NCBI GenBank assembly: GCA_019925095.2
Contig: CM034403.1
Coordinates: 5,957,690-6,021,689, forward strand
DNA length: 64,000 nucleotides
Source: Dendrolimus kikuchii
Taxonomy: Eukaryota; Arthropoda; Insecta; Lepidoptera; Lasiocampidae
Direction: 5' to 3'
A model generated the notes under the pieces. That model made no database searches and was not told the origin of the DNA. It saw nothing but the letters and a program-made list of their open reading frames with translations. Shown here in pieces: positions 35,101 to 45,366 of this stretch; position 1 is the stretch's first letter, and each line of letters begins with the position of its first letter. Both the position numbers and the translations under genes were made by a program.

Positions 35101-38100
35101 GTAGAAAGAGAATGCGGTCCATTTTATTTAATACGAGATAAAATCAGTATGTAGTTTTTTCTGTCAAATGAATTTAATTTAATTGCCTGTTTAGAAAAAT
35201 TGAGGACTCACGAGATAAAAACGTGATTTTATACAAAATATCACATGATGATATTAAGGATTGTTTTTGTGCGAGAATTTATCTAGAGTAGATTGTTTGG
35301 ATCTAAACTAGACCCTCTCACATGTCGGTCTGCGAGACGATGAAAAAGCTAATATCTCGCAAAACAAGCCATTAACGAGGGAATTGAGTTGAACTATATA
35401 CTGAATTATATATTAATACGTGAAGCAAAAACTTTGTGCCCCTTTTTACGAAAATTGCGCGGACGGAAGAGAATGAAATTTCGCACACTTTTAGTTTATA
35501 TCGAGAAGGAGTGCAGAATGCTACTATTTTTTCAAAATTATGCATAAAAAATACATTAAATCAATTTAAAAAAAAAAAAAACAAATTATTATGGTCGTAT
35601 TTCGACCACGGGCGACCACTAGTATACTGAATTACACTATTCACATACCAAAAGCTAAGAATCTTTGTTATAACATGAAGACGTACTTTGACGAAAGATC
35701 TCAGGGAAAAGGAATTTGGTATAAAACGATCCAGCCACATCGTTTACGGTTAACTTGGATTAATAATATGACGGCAGCCTCTGTAGTGGAGCGGGCTAAG
35801 CCTTTACTAACTTACCTGGCTGCAACGCAGAGGTTGCGGGCGCAATTGGTAAATTTTGACATTACTTGTATGGAGCTTATGTTATATTTTAATCGATGGT
35901 AAGGCAAACGAACGGTCGGTAAGATATAGGAACCGGCCGTCAACGTAGGTGCAATAACGACTTATAGGGTTTTCCCTACATGTCGACCCGTCCCGAGGTG
36001 TTCCCTCTGCGCTACGACATAGCTTCAATTAAGAAGGGTTGTATAATATCTCTTCTGTCGGCAACGTCCGTGATGTTGCAAACCTTCATAGGCCACGTGT
36101 AACCACTTTCCATTAGGTAGACAGTCTTCCTCAACTCAATGAAAGTAGAAGAATACTGACCCTTTAATGTAATCTGCAAGCTTTACTTAAAAATTTAAAA
36201 TAACAGTCCAATATTTGTTATTTAGTGGACTGTTATTTTAAATTTGAAAATGTCAAAATGAAAAATGACGTCACGTTTCGATTTGATCAATAGCGTTGCT
36301 TCTGGTGATTTTAAATAACCCGCGCATTTTTAACACTATTCTTAAAAATACATATTTTTTTTAATTATCCGTTTTCTAGTTATTACTTTAAATTACATAC
36401 ATACATACATAACTTCACGCCAGTTCCCTTGCGGAGTTGGCACGAACAACAGAGCGCCATTTAGGCTTATTCTTACACACCTCGCTTGCTTCTTTGACAT
36501 TCATAACTCTTGTCAAGCACGCTCGTCTGTTCTTAAGGCTCCTGACATCACCTTCTGCTAGTACACGATCAATTTGATCATGGAAGGTGTGTCGTGGCCT
36601 TCCACGACTTCTACATCCATCCACTTTTGCATTGTATATCTGTTTAGTCATTCTTTCAGCATGCATTCTTTCCACATGCCCGAACCACCGGAGCATTCCT
36701 TTCCTTACCTTCACCCCGACACTCTCTTTCAGACCAACTCTCTTTCTTACTTCGGTATTACGAACGCGGTCCGTGAGCGTCACTCCGCAGATTTTGCGCA
36801 GTGCTCGCATCTCGACCGCGTTTACTCTACTTTCATGCTCTCTCTTCCATACCCAACTCTCGCTTCCATACGTGAGCGTAGGTACCAGCACCGCGTTGTG
36901 TACGGCGAGCTGGGCCTTCTGGCTGAGGTTCTTAGCGCCTAGAAGTTTACCTAACGCTCCATTGAAACTATTCCCCAAATTCACTCTTCTTTCTATATCA
37001 GCGGTGTACCTTCCATCCTTCCATACTTTAAATTGATCTCTCTATTGTAGTTCCATAACCAAATACCGAATCCAGGATCCTTTTGACACTCCTACGGAAC
37101 ACTACCTGTGCAGGGATTGCTAAATGTTTAGCCTACTGTTTATACTGGTCAACGGTGGTACCAAATAATTTTGTGACAACAAATAATATTATAATTTTTT
37201 TATCATAATTTTTACACTAAAAAAAACAGTAAGTGCGAAAAAGACAACAATTAATGTACCTTAATTTAAATTTATTGAAAAATATTACTTATTTTCTTTT
37301 TGTGTTCAATTAAACGTAAAAAGAAAGAAAAGCTGATAAAAACTTATTACCATTATACACAGAATTTATAGGTTTATTTTCTCTATAGTGTTCTTATGGA
37401 ATTCCCAGTATCAAAATAAGGAATATGGAAGGGGAAATATCACATATTTTATAACATAAAATTTTCTATCGATTAGTTAAAAAATCAAAATGGGTCCAAT
37501 TTTTTTAATATGGTCGTTTTAAATCATTCCCAGAAAAATTCCCGCTAGATTGCCGGCATAAAAAGTAGCGCAGATTTAAGCCTAAGAATTTGCTATCGAT
37601 CAGCGAAAACCGCATCTAAATCGGCCGAGTAGTTTTTACGTGAATCCCAAATAAACTGACCAGAAATCTAAAAAAAATTGTATCGTGTTCTCCGTCGTTT
37701 ATATAGTCTATTCCAGTTGGTTTTTTTAATAGTTTCAACACACGGCACATTTAGGATTTTATATGACGGAAAATAATACAAAACTTTTATGCATATTGTA
37801 ACATGAACCGTGATTGGCAACGACTCAGTTTTCCATGAACCCATAGCCACTGAACTGGGTTACCATCTATTTTTGTTTGAGCTATTTGAAGCAAACTGCT
37901 GTTTACAATATACTCTGCAAGTTGTATGTTTTGACATACAAACATTAATCATTATTGGCTTAATTTTCTGAGACATTGCAGTATTTTTTTATAGCTGAAA
38001 TACAGACAGTACCTGGTGGAAAGTGGTTACCATCGCCTATGAACATTTACAACACAAAAGGTGTTACCAACCAAAAGTTACCAATGAACTGCGGGTCTCG

Positions 38101-40859
38101 TAACAATTATATGATACCTTTTCTGAAAAACCCCATATCGTAGCACCGTGGGAAAACTTCAACTTGGAGCTCATACCAAATACCCACGGTGGGCCAAAGA
38201 AACATTCTTAAGAACCGTTGCGTACATGAGCAAAACGGCTCGAGGCAGAGGATGAACGCCCAACAGATGCCAAGCTTTGAATCGGTAGAAAAAAAAACCT
38301 AACTTAAGGCATGTATTGTATTAAATGTATTATTTTTTATGATAAATACGTTATAATTTTTTATAATTATTGAATTGCATTGTACATTATGTATTATTAT
38401 GTGTGTTGTATTGTCCTTCGTGACTTCACTTGATGGTCCCAGGCGGAAGAACAGCGCTGGTCTTAATTGGTCAGCATATGCTGAGACTGGGTCGAATTTT
38501 AGGACTTATTGTTTCTATTATTTTACTGTTTGATAATACTCTATGTTGTATTTGTCCTAAATAAAATATGTCTTTCTTTCTTTTTTTTCTTTTCTTATGT
38601 ATTAACGCCAACGTCCTTGAGGATTTTTCGGTTTTGGGCGATAACAGAGATTCCATAGACGGGGTCATTTTTTAGATGTATTATTATTTTATTGTGAATC
38701 AAATAAAGTAGTAATAAAAAAAATTGGAGTTATTTTTCTCTTTTTATTGTAAAAATATAGATATTTTTTATCCTATTTTCATTTGAAGGAGCAATTTTTT
38801 TTATTGCAGATCAGCAGACAGGCAGACGGCCCACTTGATGGAAAGCGGTTACCACCGCCTATGGACATTTGCAACATCAAACTTGCTACAAATGCGCTGC
38901 TGCTCTCTTAAGAGAAACTGGAACCTAGTCACTAATGCCGGAACACAACTCAAGGTTGTTATGGTGACACACTTTAGACCAGGGGTGGTAGCCATCCAGT
39001 CGGGCAAATGCCCTACCACCTGGCTGTGGGTTGTTAAGACGCCTCTTACGACAGGCCGCCCGGCCGCAGGAAATTGTCTTTCTCCGTTCCTGCACGGATA
39101 AAATGGTTTCACGGCAATAATTTAGAGGTGATATCGTGAATTATTTTTTTAACTAAATCACGTTACACGTCTCATATTGTGTAGGTTTATAATAATTTTT
39201 TGGTAAATTATTACTCAGTAAATACCAACGAAAGACGGTTTCGTTTACACCCTACTTTTGACGTTTTGCTGCAACAGGAGATGTCGAAGCTTAGGAGCAT
39301 CTGTTAAGAGTGTAATGTTAAAGGTTAAAGTGTAACCTTACATAGGTTTTTTATTTTTCGGGATTTCTGTCCTGGTGGACATGTCAATTCCATTATTAAT
39401 ATTATAATATATGTGTTCTAAGACAGTATTGAAGTCATAAGTTTTTTATTGAGTACAATTATCATGAAATAATATTATGTAGACATCATTTCATTTCGTC
39501 AGAATTGTCATAAAAAAATTACACATACAAACATAATTAAAGAATATTTGAATTAAAAAAATCCTCTATTGAGTAGGGCGTCTGCTCGATAATATTAATA
39601 TTTTCATGGAAAAACCGCGACTTCTTCGAGGATTCTTTTATTTATGTGGTAGTATATTGATAATTACTTAATTTGATGATGAATGGTGATGAGTTGATTT
39701 TTTTTATATGTCGTCCGCATTTATTTTTACTGGCTTTAAATACACAAGTATAATATTGAAAGACATATTTCTAATTTTTTACCAAACGCGATTATCGATT
39801 TTTTGTATCCTTTAGAAATTATGGTCGAATGAAAGTAAACACACTACGTACAAGTAATGTCATTTTTATAGCAATGGTAAGGTTTCCATGGTAATTGGTA
39901 CAGCTGCGGCATGAAAAGGTTCGTCACCTTAAAGTCGACTTTTGCAGCACGAGTACAAGAAACAGTACTGCCAACATTTTAATAAATGTTCCGTTTATAA
40001 AATATAGAAACGTGAAAAAAAAAGAAACAAAGGGGATACAATCACTAAACTTTTCATAAGTGTTAAAACCAATAAAAAGGTTTTATATCTTTAAACAATA
40101 TTCTTGGACAAGATAGAAAATCAAACAACTATGATCTTAGTAATTTTAAACTTTATTGTCAAACAATTAAATTTTCCGTAGAGGTAAAATAAATCAATTT
40201 GAAAACTGGCGTACCTTTTCATGCTACGACTGTACATAGTACGATGTAGAAATCCGGCAACAGTCATATAGGATTTGGAAGTATTTCGGAATTAGGTTAT
40301 TGTGCACATGTCATTTATAGTAAGTACATTTCTATGATATATCTGAACGAGACGTTACATCATCTACGTTAACTATACTATATATACGTATCTATGTTAC
40401 ATAGTATCTATTTAAAACCGTATAGCCCTGTGTACTAATCTAGAAATGGATGCTGACATCAGTTTGGCAATACGTCTAGAATTCTTAGACATAAATCTAT
40501 CGCATGCCGAGTTTAGACTCAACCATCGTCTTAATATAGAAGTTAACAAAGAAAACATTTAACCTACATTATTCAAATTAATGATTATTTAATATAATTT
40601 ATAGATACTAATACAAAAATTATATTGTGTTTATTTTGGGAATTCTATTAGGAAAAATTTTGTACAATAACTTCGGATGAATTAGGGTTCTAAATGTATC
40701 GAAATTTAAATGAAAAGTCATCTTTGGTATTTCTTTCCCATTTTAATTGACAGTTTTCGACATCTGAATTATCATAAATATAGTTATGTATTTGTTAAGG
40801 TCCTATTTCATGTCGTATAGATATTAAAAATTTTACACTATTACTCACTTTTCCGCCAT
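28038..40859 (-). CDS. SmydA-type SET-domain protein without a complete MYND finger, 6 exons, 528 aa
   Basis: Exons in transcript order are 40859-40849, 33607-33565, 33047-32863, 30986-30861, 29981-29859 and 29136-28038. They total 1587 nt with all phases agreeing. The protein has the split SET domain of SMYD proteins: ELGRYIVAAHDLYPGD (residues 24-39), a Cys-rich insert (MPCVGC, ERCASCGWPVCSGNC), then EHSCIPN (231-237) and a post-SET KCPRC cluster, followed by a helical C-terminal half. SMYD proteins methylate lysine using S-adenosylmethionine. Here Glu231 replaces the Asn of the NHSC motif that contacts the cofactor, and only 18 residues precede the SET start, so the MYND zinc finger is incomplete. 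It is paralogous to the gene at 44.1 kb. The first exon is the least certain part; a MYND exon may have been missed. Confidence 0.85.
29214..29858. other. Intron 5 of SET gene A
   Basis: AT-rich with no feature seen beyond the splice sites. Confidence 0.4.
29859..29981 (-). CDS. SET gene A exon 5
   Basis: Acceptor 'cttttcag', donor GTATGT. Encodes HDALLPLRCVLLQKSDPEKW to CRTPGTEAY; both ends are phase 2. Confidence 0.9.
30500..30608 (+). repeat. Family A 3' fragment
   Basis: 'aacacctctggtgttacaaa' to 'ccagcaattaaaaaaaa', immediately followed by a family B SINE. Confidence 0.6.
30611..30825 (+). repeat. Family B tRNA-derived SINE, forward
   Basis: Starts 'ggcctctgtggttgtgcggg' (A-box region) with B box ggttcaattcc near 30676. 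The body contains 'atctgggatcggcctcag' and 'gtccgttgtacg'. It ends 35 bp before SET gene A exon 4. Confidence 0.75.
30861..30986 (-). CDS. SET gene A exon 4: Cys-rich insert
   Basis: Acceptor 'atttacag', donor GTATTA. Encodes CGWPVCSGNCQGIKDPKHHG and on to NMADYY. Confidence 0.9.
31080..31225 (-). repeat. Family G LINE 3'-tail fragment
   Basis: 'caattacttgggatcagc' and 'ctctattctgacatacg', as at 3.2 and 9.9 kb. Confidence 0.5.
31286..31491. mobile_element. MITE, Harbinger-like, 206 bp
   Basis: Ends gggccgcttgcataa (left) and the inverse of gggtcgcttgcataa (right). It is flanked by TAA on both sides (31283-31285, 31492-31494), a 3-bp duplication typical of PIF/Harbinger elements. It encodes nothing and lies in an intron of SET gene A. 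Confidence 0.6.
31500..32464. other. Intron of SET gene A with family F relic
   Basis: 31945-32130 is a family F-type piece ('ggcggtgacttcgtccacg', 'atccagccgtttcagag'). The rest is AT-rich with no exon. Confidence 0.4.
32465..32765 (+). repeat. Family C tRNA-derived SINE, diverged
   Basis: Head 'ggtaacgaagtgattagcac' with 'ggtgtcgaatcctgg' as B box; tail 'cggtccgagccctgcagtg'. Confidence 0.6.
32863..33047 (-). CDS. SET gene A exon 3: SET N-terminal part
   Basis: Acceptor 'tatttccag', donor GTAAAT. Encodes IRSSEELGRYIVAAHDLYPG through ERCA; ends in phase 2. Confidence 0.9.
33565..33607 (-). CDS. SET gene A exon 2
   Basis: 43 nt, acceptor 'ttgttacag', donor GTATGT. Encodes KKCQINGINASAFE and ends in phase 0. 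Confidence 0.7.
33660..33740 (-). repeat. Family G scrap
   Basis: 'ccaaattattggggtcagc' and 'atattcctttattatgg' are remnants of the family G tail. Confidence 0.35.
33880..34075 (+). repeat. Family H LINE 3'-tail
   Basis: 'ggtcccagacggaagaacag' and 'atgctgagactgggtcc', ending 'ttgttctaaataaaatat'. A second copy is at 38.38-38.58 kb. The AATAAA and A/T end suggest a retroposed 3' end. Confidence 0.55.
34690..34880 (-). repeat. Family B SINE, 5'-truncated, reverse
   Basis: 'cagcagacaaacacacataa', 'ggggccgatcccagacacc' and 'aatctaacccggagcctctg' match the reverse family B pattern. Confidence 0.6.
34881..35255. other. Intron of SET gene A, no feature
   Basis: AT-rich; no exon or repeat recognised. 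Confidence 0.35.
35256..35640 (+). repeat. Interspersed element ending 'cgggcgaccactagta'
   Basis: Contains 'cccctttttacgaaaattg', 'ggacggaagagaatgaaat' and 'tttcgaccacgggcgacc', a block common in lepidopteran genomes. Unclassified; only one copy here. Confidence 0.4.
35768..35860 (+). repeat. Family B SINE 5' fragment
   Basis: 'gcagcctctgtagtggagcg' and 'gctgcaacgcagaggttgc', cut off just after the B-box region. Confidence 0.55.
36395..37023 (-). mobile_element. RTE LINE, 5'-truncated copy with 11-bp target duplication
   Basis: (ATAC)n tail, the conserved 3' tail and an unbroken 189-codon reverse transcriptase C-terminal frame. It is flanked by tactttaaatt at 36384-36394 and 37024-37034. 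The intact frame makes it younger than the 4-7 kb copy. Intron 1 of SET gene A. Confidence 0.9.
37035..38379. other. Repeat-relic spacer in SET gene A intron 1
   Basis: 37510-37710 is a family F piece. 38010-38085 resembles a family A scrap. 38090-38290 is a moderately GC block, possibly the upstream part of the family H LINE that follows. No exon. Confidence 0.35.
38380..38580 (+). repeat. Family H LINE 3'-tail
   Basis: 'ggtcccaggcggaagaacag' and 'atgctgagactgggtcg', ending 'gtcctaaataaaatatg'. Matches 33.88-34.08 kb. Confidence 0.55.
38596..39275 (+). repeat. Dispersed repeat, split by a family A insertion
   Basis: 38596-38795 and 39110-39275 both match, inverted, the uninterrupted stretch at 47590-47990. 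Shared blocks are 'gccaacgtccttgaggattt', 'ttattttattgtgaatcaa', 'cacgttacacgtctcatat' and 'taccaacgaaa'. The family A element lies exactly in the gap. Confidence 0.6.
38797..39105 (-). repeat. Family A SINE-like element, reverse, full length
   Basis: T-rich left end (tail), 'gatcagcagacaggcagac' to 'gttcctgcacggataaa'. Inserted into the repeat at 38596-39275. Confidence 0.75.
39276..40848. other. AT-rich intron 1 of SET gene A
   Basis: No exon, and in particular no MYND-like Cys pattern recognised on the minus strand. 39900-39985 and 40200-40235 share 'tttcatgc' and 'gcgtacctt' style scraps only. Confidence 0.4.
40849..40859 (-). CDS. SET gene A exon 1: start codon, 11 nt coding
   Basis: ATGGCGGAAAA is followed by a consensus GTGAGT donor, with A at -3 and G at +4 around the ATG. 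It ends in phase 2, exactly what the exon at 33607 needs, giving MAEN-KKC. The intron would be 7.2 kb. Confidence 0.5.
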
Positions 40860-40972
40860 AATTATGTACTTTTCACTAAAACTAATTAACACAATTGTTT
40901 TCTCTAAAAATATCACATAGTTTTTAAACTAGCCCTGTAATGTATTCTGAAGCGCGTGCGCAGCGTTCAGGA

Positions 40973-40977
40973 ACTGA
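40973..40977 (-). promoter_or_regulatory. Possible initiator of SET gene A
   Basis: TCAGT on the minus strand lies about 115 nt upstream of the ATG, inside a locally CG-rich patch (40945-41035) that stands out from AT-rich surroundings. Consistent with a transcription start, unproven. Confidence 0.35.
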
Positions 40978-41168
40978 CTACGCGCTTAACCCGACTCTTG
41001 TCTCCGAGAAAGTCGGCTAGTGTCTGAATGAAATCGGATTCTTGATGATTGTATTTATTTATGTAACTTTCCGAGACAATGGGTTATTTAGAATTTACTT
41101 TTTTCAGTGCGTCAGTTTTTAAGGCTTTAATAAATGTGACTTTAACAATTTATCTTTATTCATAATAG

Positions 41169-41482
41169 TTATCCGTGCAGGAACGGAGAAAGAATACAAT
41201 TTCCTGCAGCCGGGCGGCCTGTCGTAAGAGGCGACGTAACAACCCACAGCCAGGTGGTAGGGCATTTGCCCGACTGGATGGTTACCACCCCTGGTCTAAA
41301 GTATGTCTCCAAAACAACCGTGACTTGTGTTCCGGATTAGTGACCAGGTTCCAGTCTCCCTTAAGAGAGCATCAGCGCATTTGTAGCAACTTTGATGTTG
41401 CAAATGTCTATAGGCGATGGTAACCGCTTTCCATCAAGTGGGCAGTCTGCCTGTCTGCTGATCTCCTGCAATAAAAAAAAAG
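41169..41482 (+). repeat. Family A SINE-like element, full length
   Basis: 'tatccgtgcaggaacggag' to 'ctcctgcaataaaaaaaaa'. Confidence 0.75.
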
Positions 41483-41922
41483 TTATACGCGGTTTATAGG
41501 CTCGTTAAGTAAGAGTTAAAATTTTGGTTTTTCGTAATTGTATTCTGAATGCGGGTGTTAAAAGAATACTTTTATTAACGGTCTGTAAACTTCGTATAAT
41601 TATTATGATTTATAATAAATTGTCAGAAAAACATATCATATAAGACATTACAGAGATTTGACGTCAAGGTTTCAGAAAAATAACTAAACTAAACCATATA
41701 AAAATAAATTCTAAACAAAAACTTTTTTATTTATATTGTTACAACCTAGGCGCCGACAAAGACAAATTCCACGTACAGATTTGTAGAAGCACATTTATTA
41801 CCCGTCAGCATTTGAACTAATAACAATGAAACTATTGTAATGGTCGTCTTCTTTTGTTTACCTATTTATTAGAATACACTTCTAGAGAACAGCCTATTGT
41901 TGTTTTGTAATCATTAGCCAGG

Positions 41923-42246
41923 TGTAACGGAGTTTAAAATACAAGCTGATTCTAGGAAATTCGGTCCACGTTGCCGGGTGGACACATTGCACTTGTGCAG
42001 TATAAAACGTTGGCCTGATTGAGGGGGGGGGGGGGCAATCGAGCGAGAACCACAATCGAGACGAGACGTGTGTACATTCGGGAATCTAATATTGACGGAC
42101 TTTGCGCGTTTTATTGAATTACGACCTTCTGCATTACGTTTGGATTTGTTGTGTTCGGTTATATTTGTACCTGTGTTATAAGTGTTTGTATAGTTCTAAT
42201 AAACTCTATAACAATTTCAACGGCATTTTAATTCGAGTCTCGCAAG
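41923..42246 (+). mobile_element. Possible solo LTR
   Basis: Begins tgtaacgg, contains a TATA box (tataaaacg, 42001) followed by a 13-nt G run, then a signal 'aataaac' near 42198, and ends near 'gagtctcgca'. Promoter and poly(A) signal in about 320 bp without coding sequence fit a solo LTR. No clear target duplication is visible, so the ends are guesses. It could instead be a promoter of an unseen RNA. Confidence 0.35.
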
Positions 42247-42339
42247 TCGTAAAAATATAATAAATTAAATTGGTATTATATAAATGAAAGTTGTCTTTTG
42301 AGTCTGTACATTCATTCAATGTGATTTAACAGTATATTT

Positions 42340-42440
42340 TCTTAAGTTTTCGCGACTTTTATAGATAAATAATAACGTCGGTAAAACCAAGATCAAATAA
42401 ATTACCGCGCTTAAAACCGTTAAAACGTAGTTTTATTATT
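42340..42440 (+). repeat. Remnant of the 20.3-kb MITE family
   Basis: 'ataaattaccgcgcttaaaa' and 'cgttaaaacgtagttttatt' match the right arm of the MITE at 20310-20572. Confidence 0.5.
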
Positions 42441-42544
42441 GTGATTTAACAGGTTTTTTCACATTCATTAGATCTGAAGAGACTATATATTTTATATTAA
42501 ATGTATGACTAATGTAAGGACGAAAGATATGTGTAATTTACTTA

Positions 42545-43020
42545 CTTACTTTTATATACCCGCGAATTCGTTTACGCTTGACTTGAAAATCCCGTGGGAT
42601 TCCGGGGACAAAAAATACCGCAGCATTTGAAAAAGAGTGTAACTATCGTTTTAGTGGAAACTGTGTCGGAATTAGCCAATTTTTACGCGCCCGAACAACT
42701 ACAAACCGCTCCCAGGAAAAATCCCTCGGGATTTCCGGAATAGAAAATATCACACATTTTATCAAATTAAATTTGCTATCGATTAGTAAAAAAATCACGT
42801 TGGAATTTGTTTTTTTTTATTCTGACCATTTTATTCATTCCCCGAAAAATTCCCGTGAGATTCCCAGGATAAAAAGTAGCGCAGAATTTAAATCTAAAAA
42901 TTAGCTGTCGATCAAGGAAAACTGCATCAAAATCAGCCCCGCAGTTCCCGAACAAACAGACAAACAATATTAAAAAAAGTTGCATAGAATTCTCCATCGT
43001 TTATATAGTGTATTCCAGTT
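42545..43020 (+). repeat. Family F element
   Basis: 'tacccgcgaattcgtttacg', 'gggattccggggacaaaaa', 'cagccccgcagttcccg' and 'ctccatcgtttatatagtg' in the same order as other copies. Confidence 0.55.
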
Positions 43021-44030
43021 AGGGACCCACTCCAATAAACGTAAAAAAGTATCGTCATAATCCTGGAACCTTAGATGATTTGGGGCAGCCGTACTGTAAT
43101 GTACTCTAAAATGACGCCAACGTGTCGAGATCATTGCCAAATGTCTCTTGGTATGGTAGGTATCTTTTGTGACGTTTCTAATTGATTTTTAAATAGATCA
43201 CTGTCTCTAAAAAGATAATTATATAATTATTTGTTTCAAGAGTTAAACTGCAGTTAAGTTTAGAACAGCATAAACGCAGCTTTAATTTTCGACCAATTTA
43301 TGATATAGATGACAGAAGTTTTGAGCTTTAATCGAACGAATCGAATCGACTTTCATTACCTCGTAATTAAATACTTAAGTTTTAAAATTAGTTACGTTGA
43401 TGAACGAAAATAATACCAGCTCAGAAATGCACCACTGCTTGGCACGAGCCACCATCATTCGTGGACCAAAAGATAGACCCGTAAATCTTGTTTAAGGTAG
43501 GTTTTAGATATTGTTTATCAGGACATGGAAGTTTCCTCATGATATTACCTTTTACTGTCAGAAGAACTACGTATGCGGTGTGTACTCGTTTATCAGGTTG
43601 TTCTCGTCGGAACAAGATCATTGTTATTTCAGACATATTTTTCCTATTATAATATTTTGTACTACTCATTTTCAATTGAACCACTTTGGATTTTTCCAAT
43701 CATTAAATTTTATTCATAGTTAGAATAATTACAGAAGTTATTAGAAGTATTTAGCATTCAAGCTCTTACAACAACAGTAATTATTATTGAATATCGTAAT
43801 TATTTAAATGATAAAATAATTAAATACTTAATAGTTTTGGACTAATAAAAGTTTGAATAAAAGGCTTCATAATGTCAACCAGAACATAACTATTTGTTAA
43901 AACACTACACAGTATAATAACGTTTATTTCTTGGCACCCTTCCCACTCTTTTACAGCAGGCGTTAATTATATGTCTATTTGCAACAAGTATTGTGTTAGA
44001 TAGCATGCGAGACGCGCGTACGCATGTTGC
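43021..44030. other. Spacer between the two SET genes
   Basis: AT-rich. A 92-codon minus-strand frame (43421-43699) has mixed composition but no domain I recognise and no splice partner. No repeat copy identified. Confidence 0.35.
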
Positions 44031-44046
44031 TTGCTCAGTAATATAA
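44005..44046 (+). promoter_or_regulatory. Two short upstream ORFs and a possible initiator
   Basis: ATG at 44005 opens a 13-codon frame, and ATG at 44024 opens a 5-codon frame (MLLAQ). Both close before the main ATG at 44055. A TCAGT initiator-like site lies at 44035-44039. If transcription starts there, the upstream ATGs would not be in the mRNA. Confidence 0.3.
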
Positions 44047-44054
44047 CCAATAAA

Positions 44055-45366
44055 ATGTATTCAACCAGAGAAATTCCTACTTGCGAAGTCTGCCAGCAAC
44101 CAGCTAACCAGACTTGTGGAGGCTGCAAGCTCGTGTATTACTGTTCAAGAGCTCATCAGAAACTAGGCTGGCGTGAAGGTCACAAGTTCAAATGCTGCGC
44201 CTTCAAAGTCCAATACTCCGACACTATGGGCAGACATATGGTGGCAACACGAGATATAAAGCAAGGTGAAATGATATTGAAAGAAAAACCAGCCGTAATA
44301 GGACCTAGAATCTCCTGTCCAGTACTCTGCCTTACTTGTGGCAAAAACTTAGAACCCATGCAAAATGGTGAAAACTTGGATTTTTATAAATGTTCATCGT
44401 GCAATTGGCCTGTATGTGGTTTAGATTGTGAACAAAGTGAAATACACAAACCAGAATGTAAAGCCATGTGTGATAGAAAATACACATGTGATATTAAATA
44501 CGAGAAAGCAGATAAAATTGAAGCAGCATATTGCGTCATTTCACCTCTACGAGTTCTGCTGATGAAATATACGCAACCGTTACAATTTGATAGTATAATG
44601 AATCTTGAATGTCATTTAGAAGATAGGATAAATACTCCACTGTACCTTGCATTAAAAGTGAATTTAGTGACTTTTATAATTCACGTATTAGGTATGCCAT
44701 TTGATGAAGAAACGATATTGAAAGTAGCTTCTATATTTGATACTAATTCATTTGATGTAAGAACCCATGATGGTACAAAGAGGCTACGAGCTATATATTT
44801 GACCGCATCGATGATCAACCATAGTTGTCGACCTAACACTCGACATATATTCTTGGAAGAAGATTACCATATAGCTGTTGTAGCAACAGTTCCAATAGCA
44901 AAAGGAGAGCTGATTACAGGAACATACACGCAATCTTTATGGGGGACTTTGGATAGACGAAAGCACTTGAAGACTTCTAAATGTTTTGATTGTTTTTGTG
45001 ACAGATGTAAAGATCAAACTGAATTCGGTACTTACATTGGAAATATTTATTGTTCTGTCTGCAATGGGCCATTTAATGCCTCGACTTCTGAGAAAGGTTC
45101 TATGTTGATTTCGACAAATCCGTTAGATGAAGGTGCTGCGTGGAAATGTGAGAAATGTGATCACTTTATTCTGAGCAGACAGATGATATGGGGCAATAAC
45201 GCTTTATCACAGGACCTTCGTAAACTAAAGAAGACAGAGGCACAAGGGTTTGAAGATTTTATCGAAAAATACAGCCAGACTCTGCATCCTAGTAATCATT
45301 TGATTCTGCAAGCCAAATTGGTCCTTGTACAAATATACGGAAATCTCAAAAGCTACGCTTTATCAG
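44055..45366 (+). CDS. SET gene B exon 1: MYND and SET domains
   Basis: A single 1312-nt exon carries the MYND finger, SET domain and post-SET cluster. Ends in phase 1 at a GTAAAT donor after TTATCAG. Confidence 0.95.

Noticed and set aside
43421..43699. 92-codon minus-strand frame, considered as the missing 5' exon of SET gene A
   Set aside because: It has no MYND Cys/His spacing, lies beyond the better first exon at 40.85 kb, and offers no donor in the needed phase.
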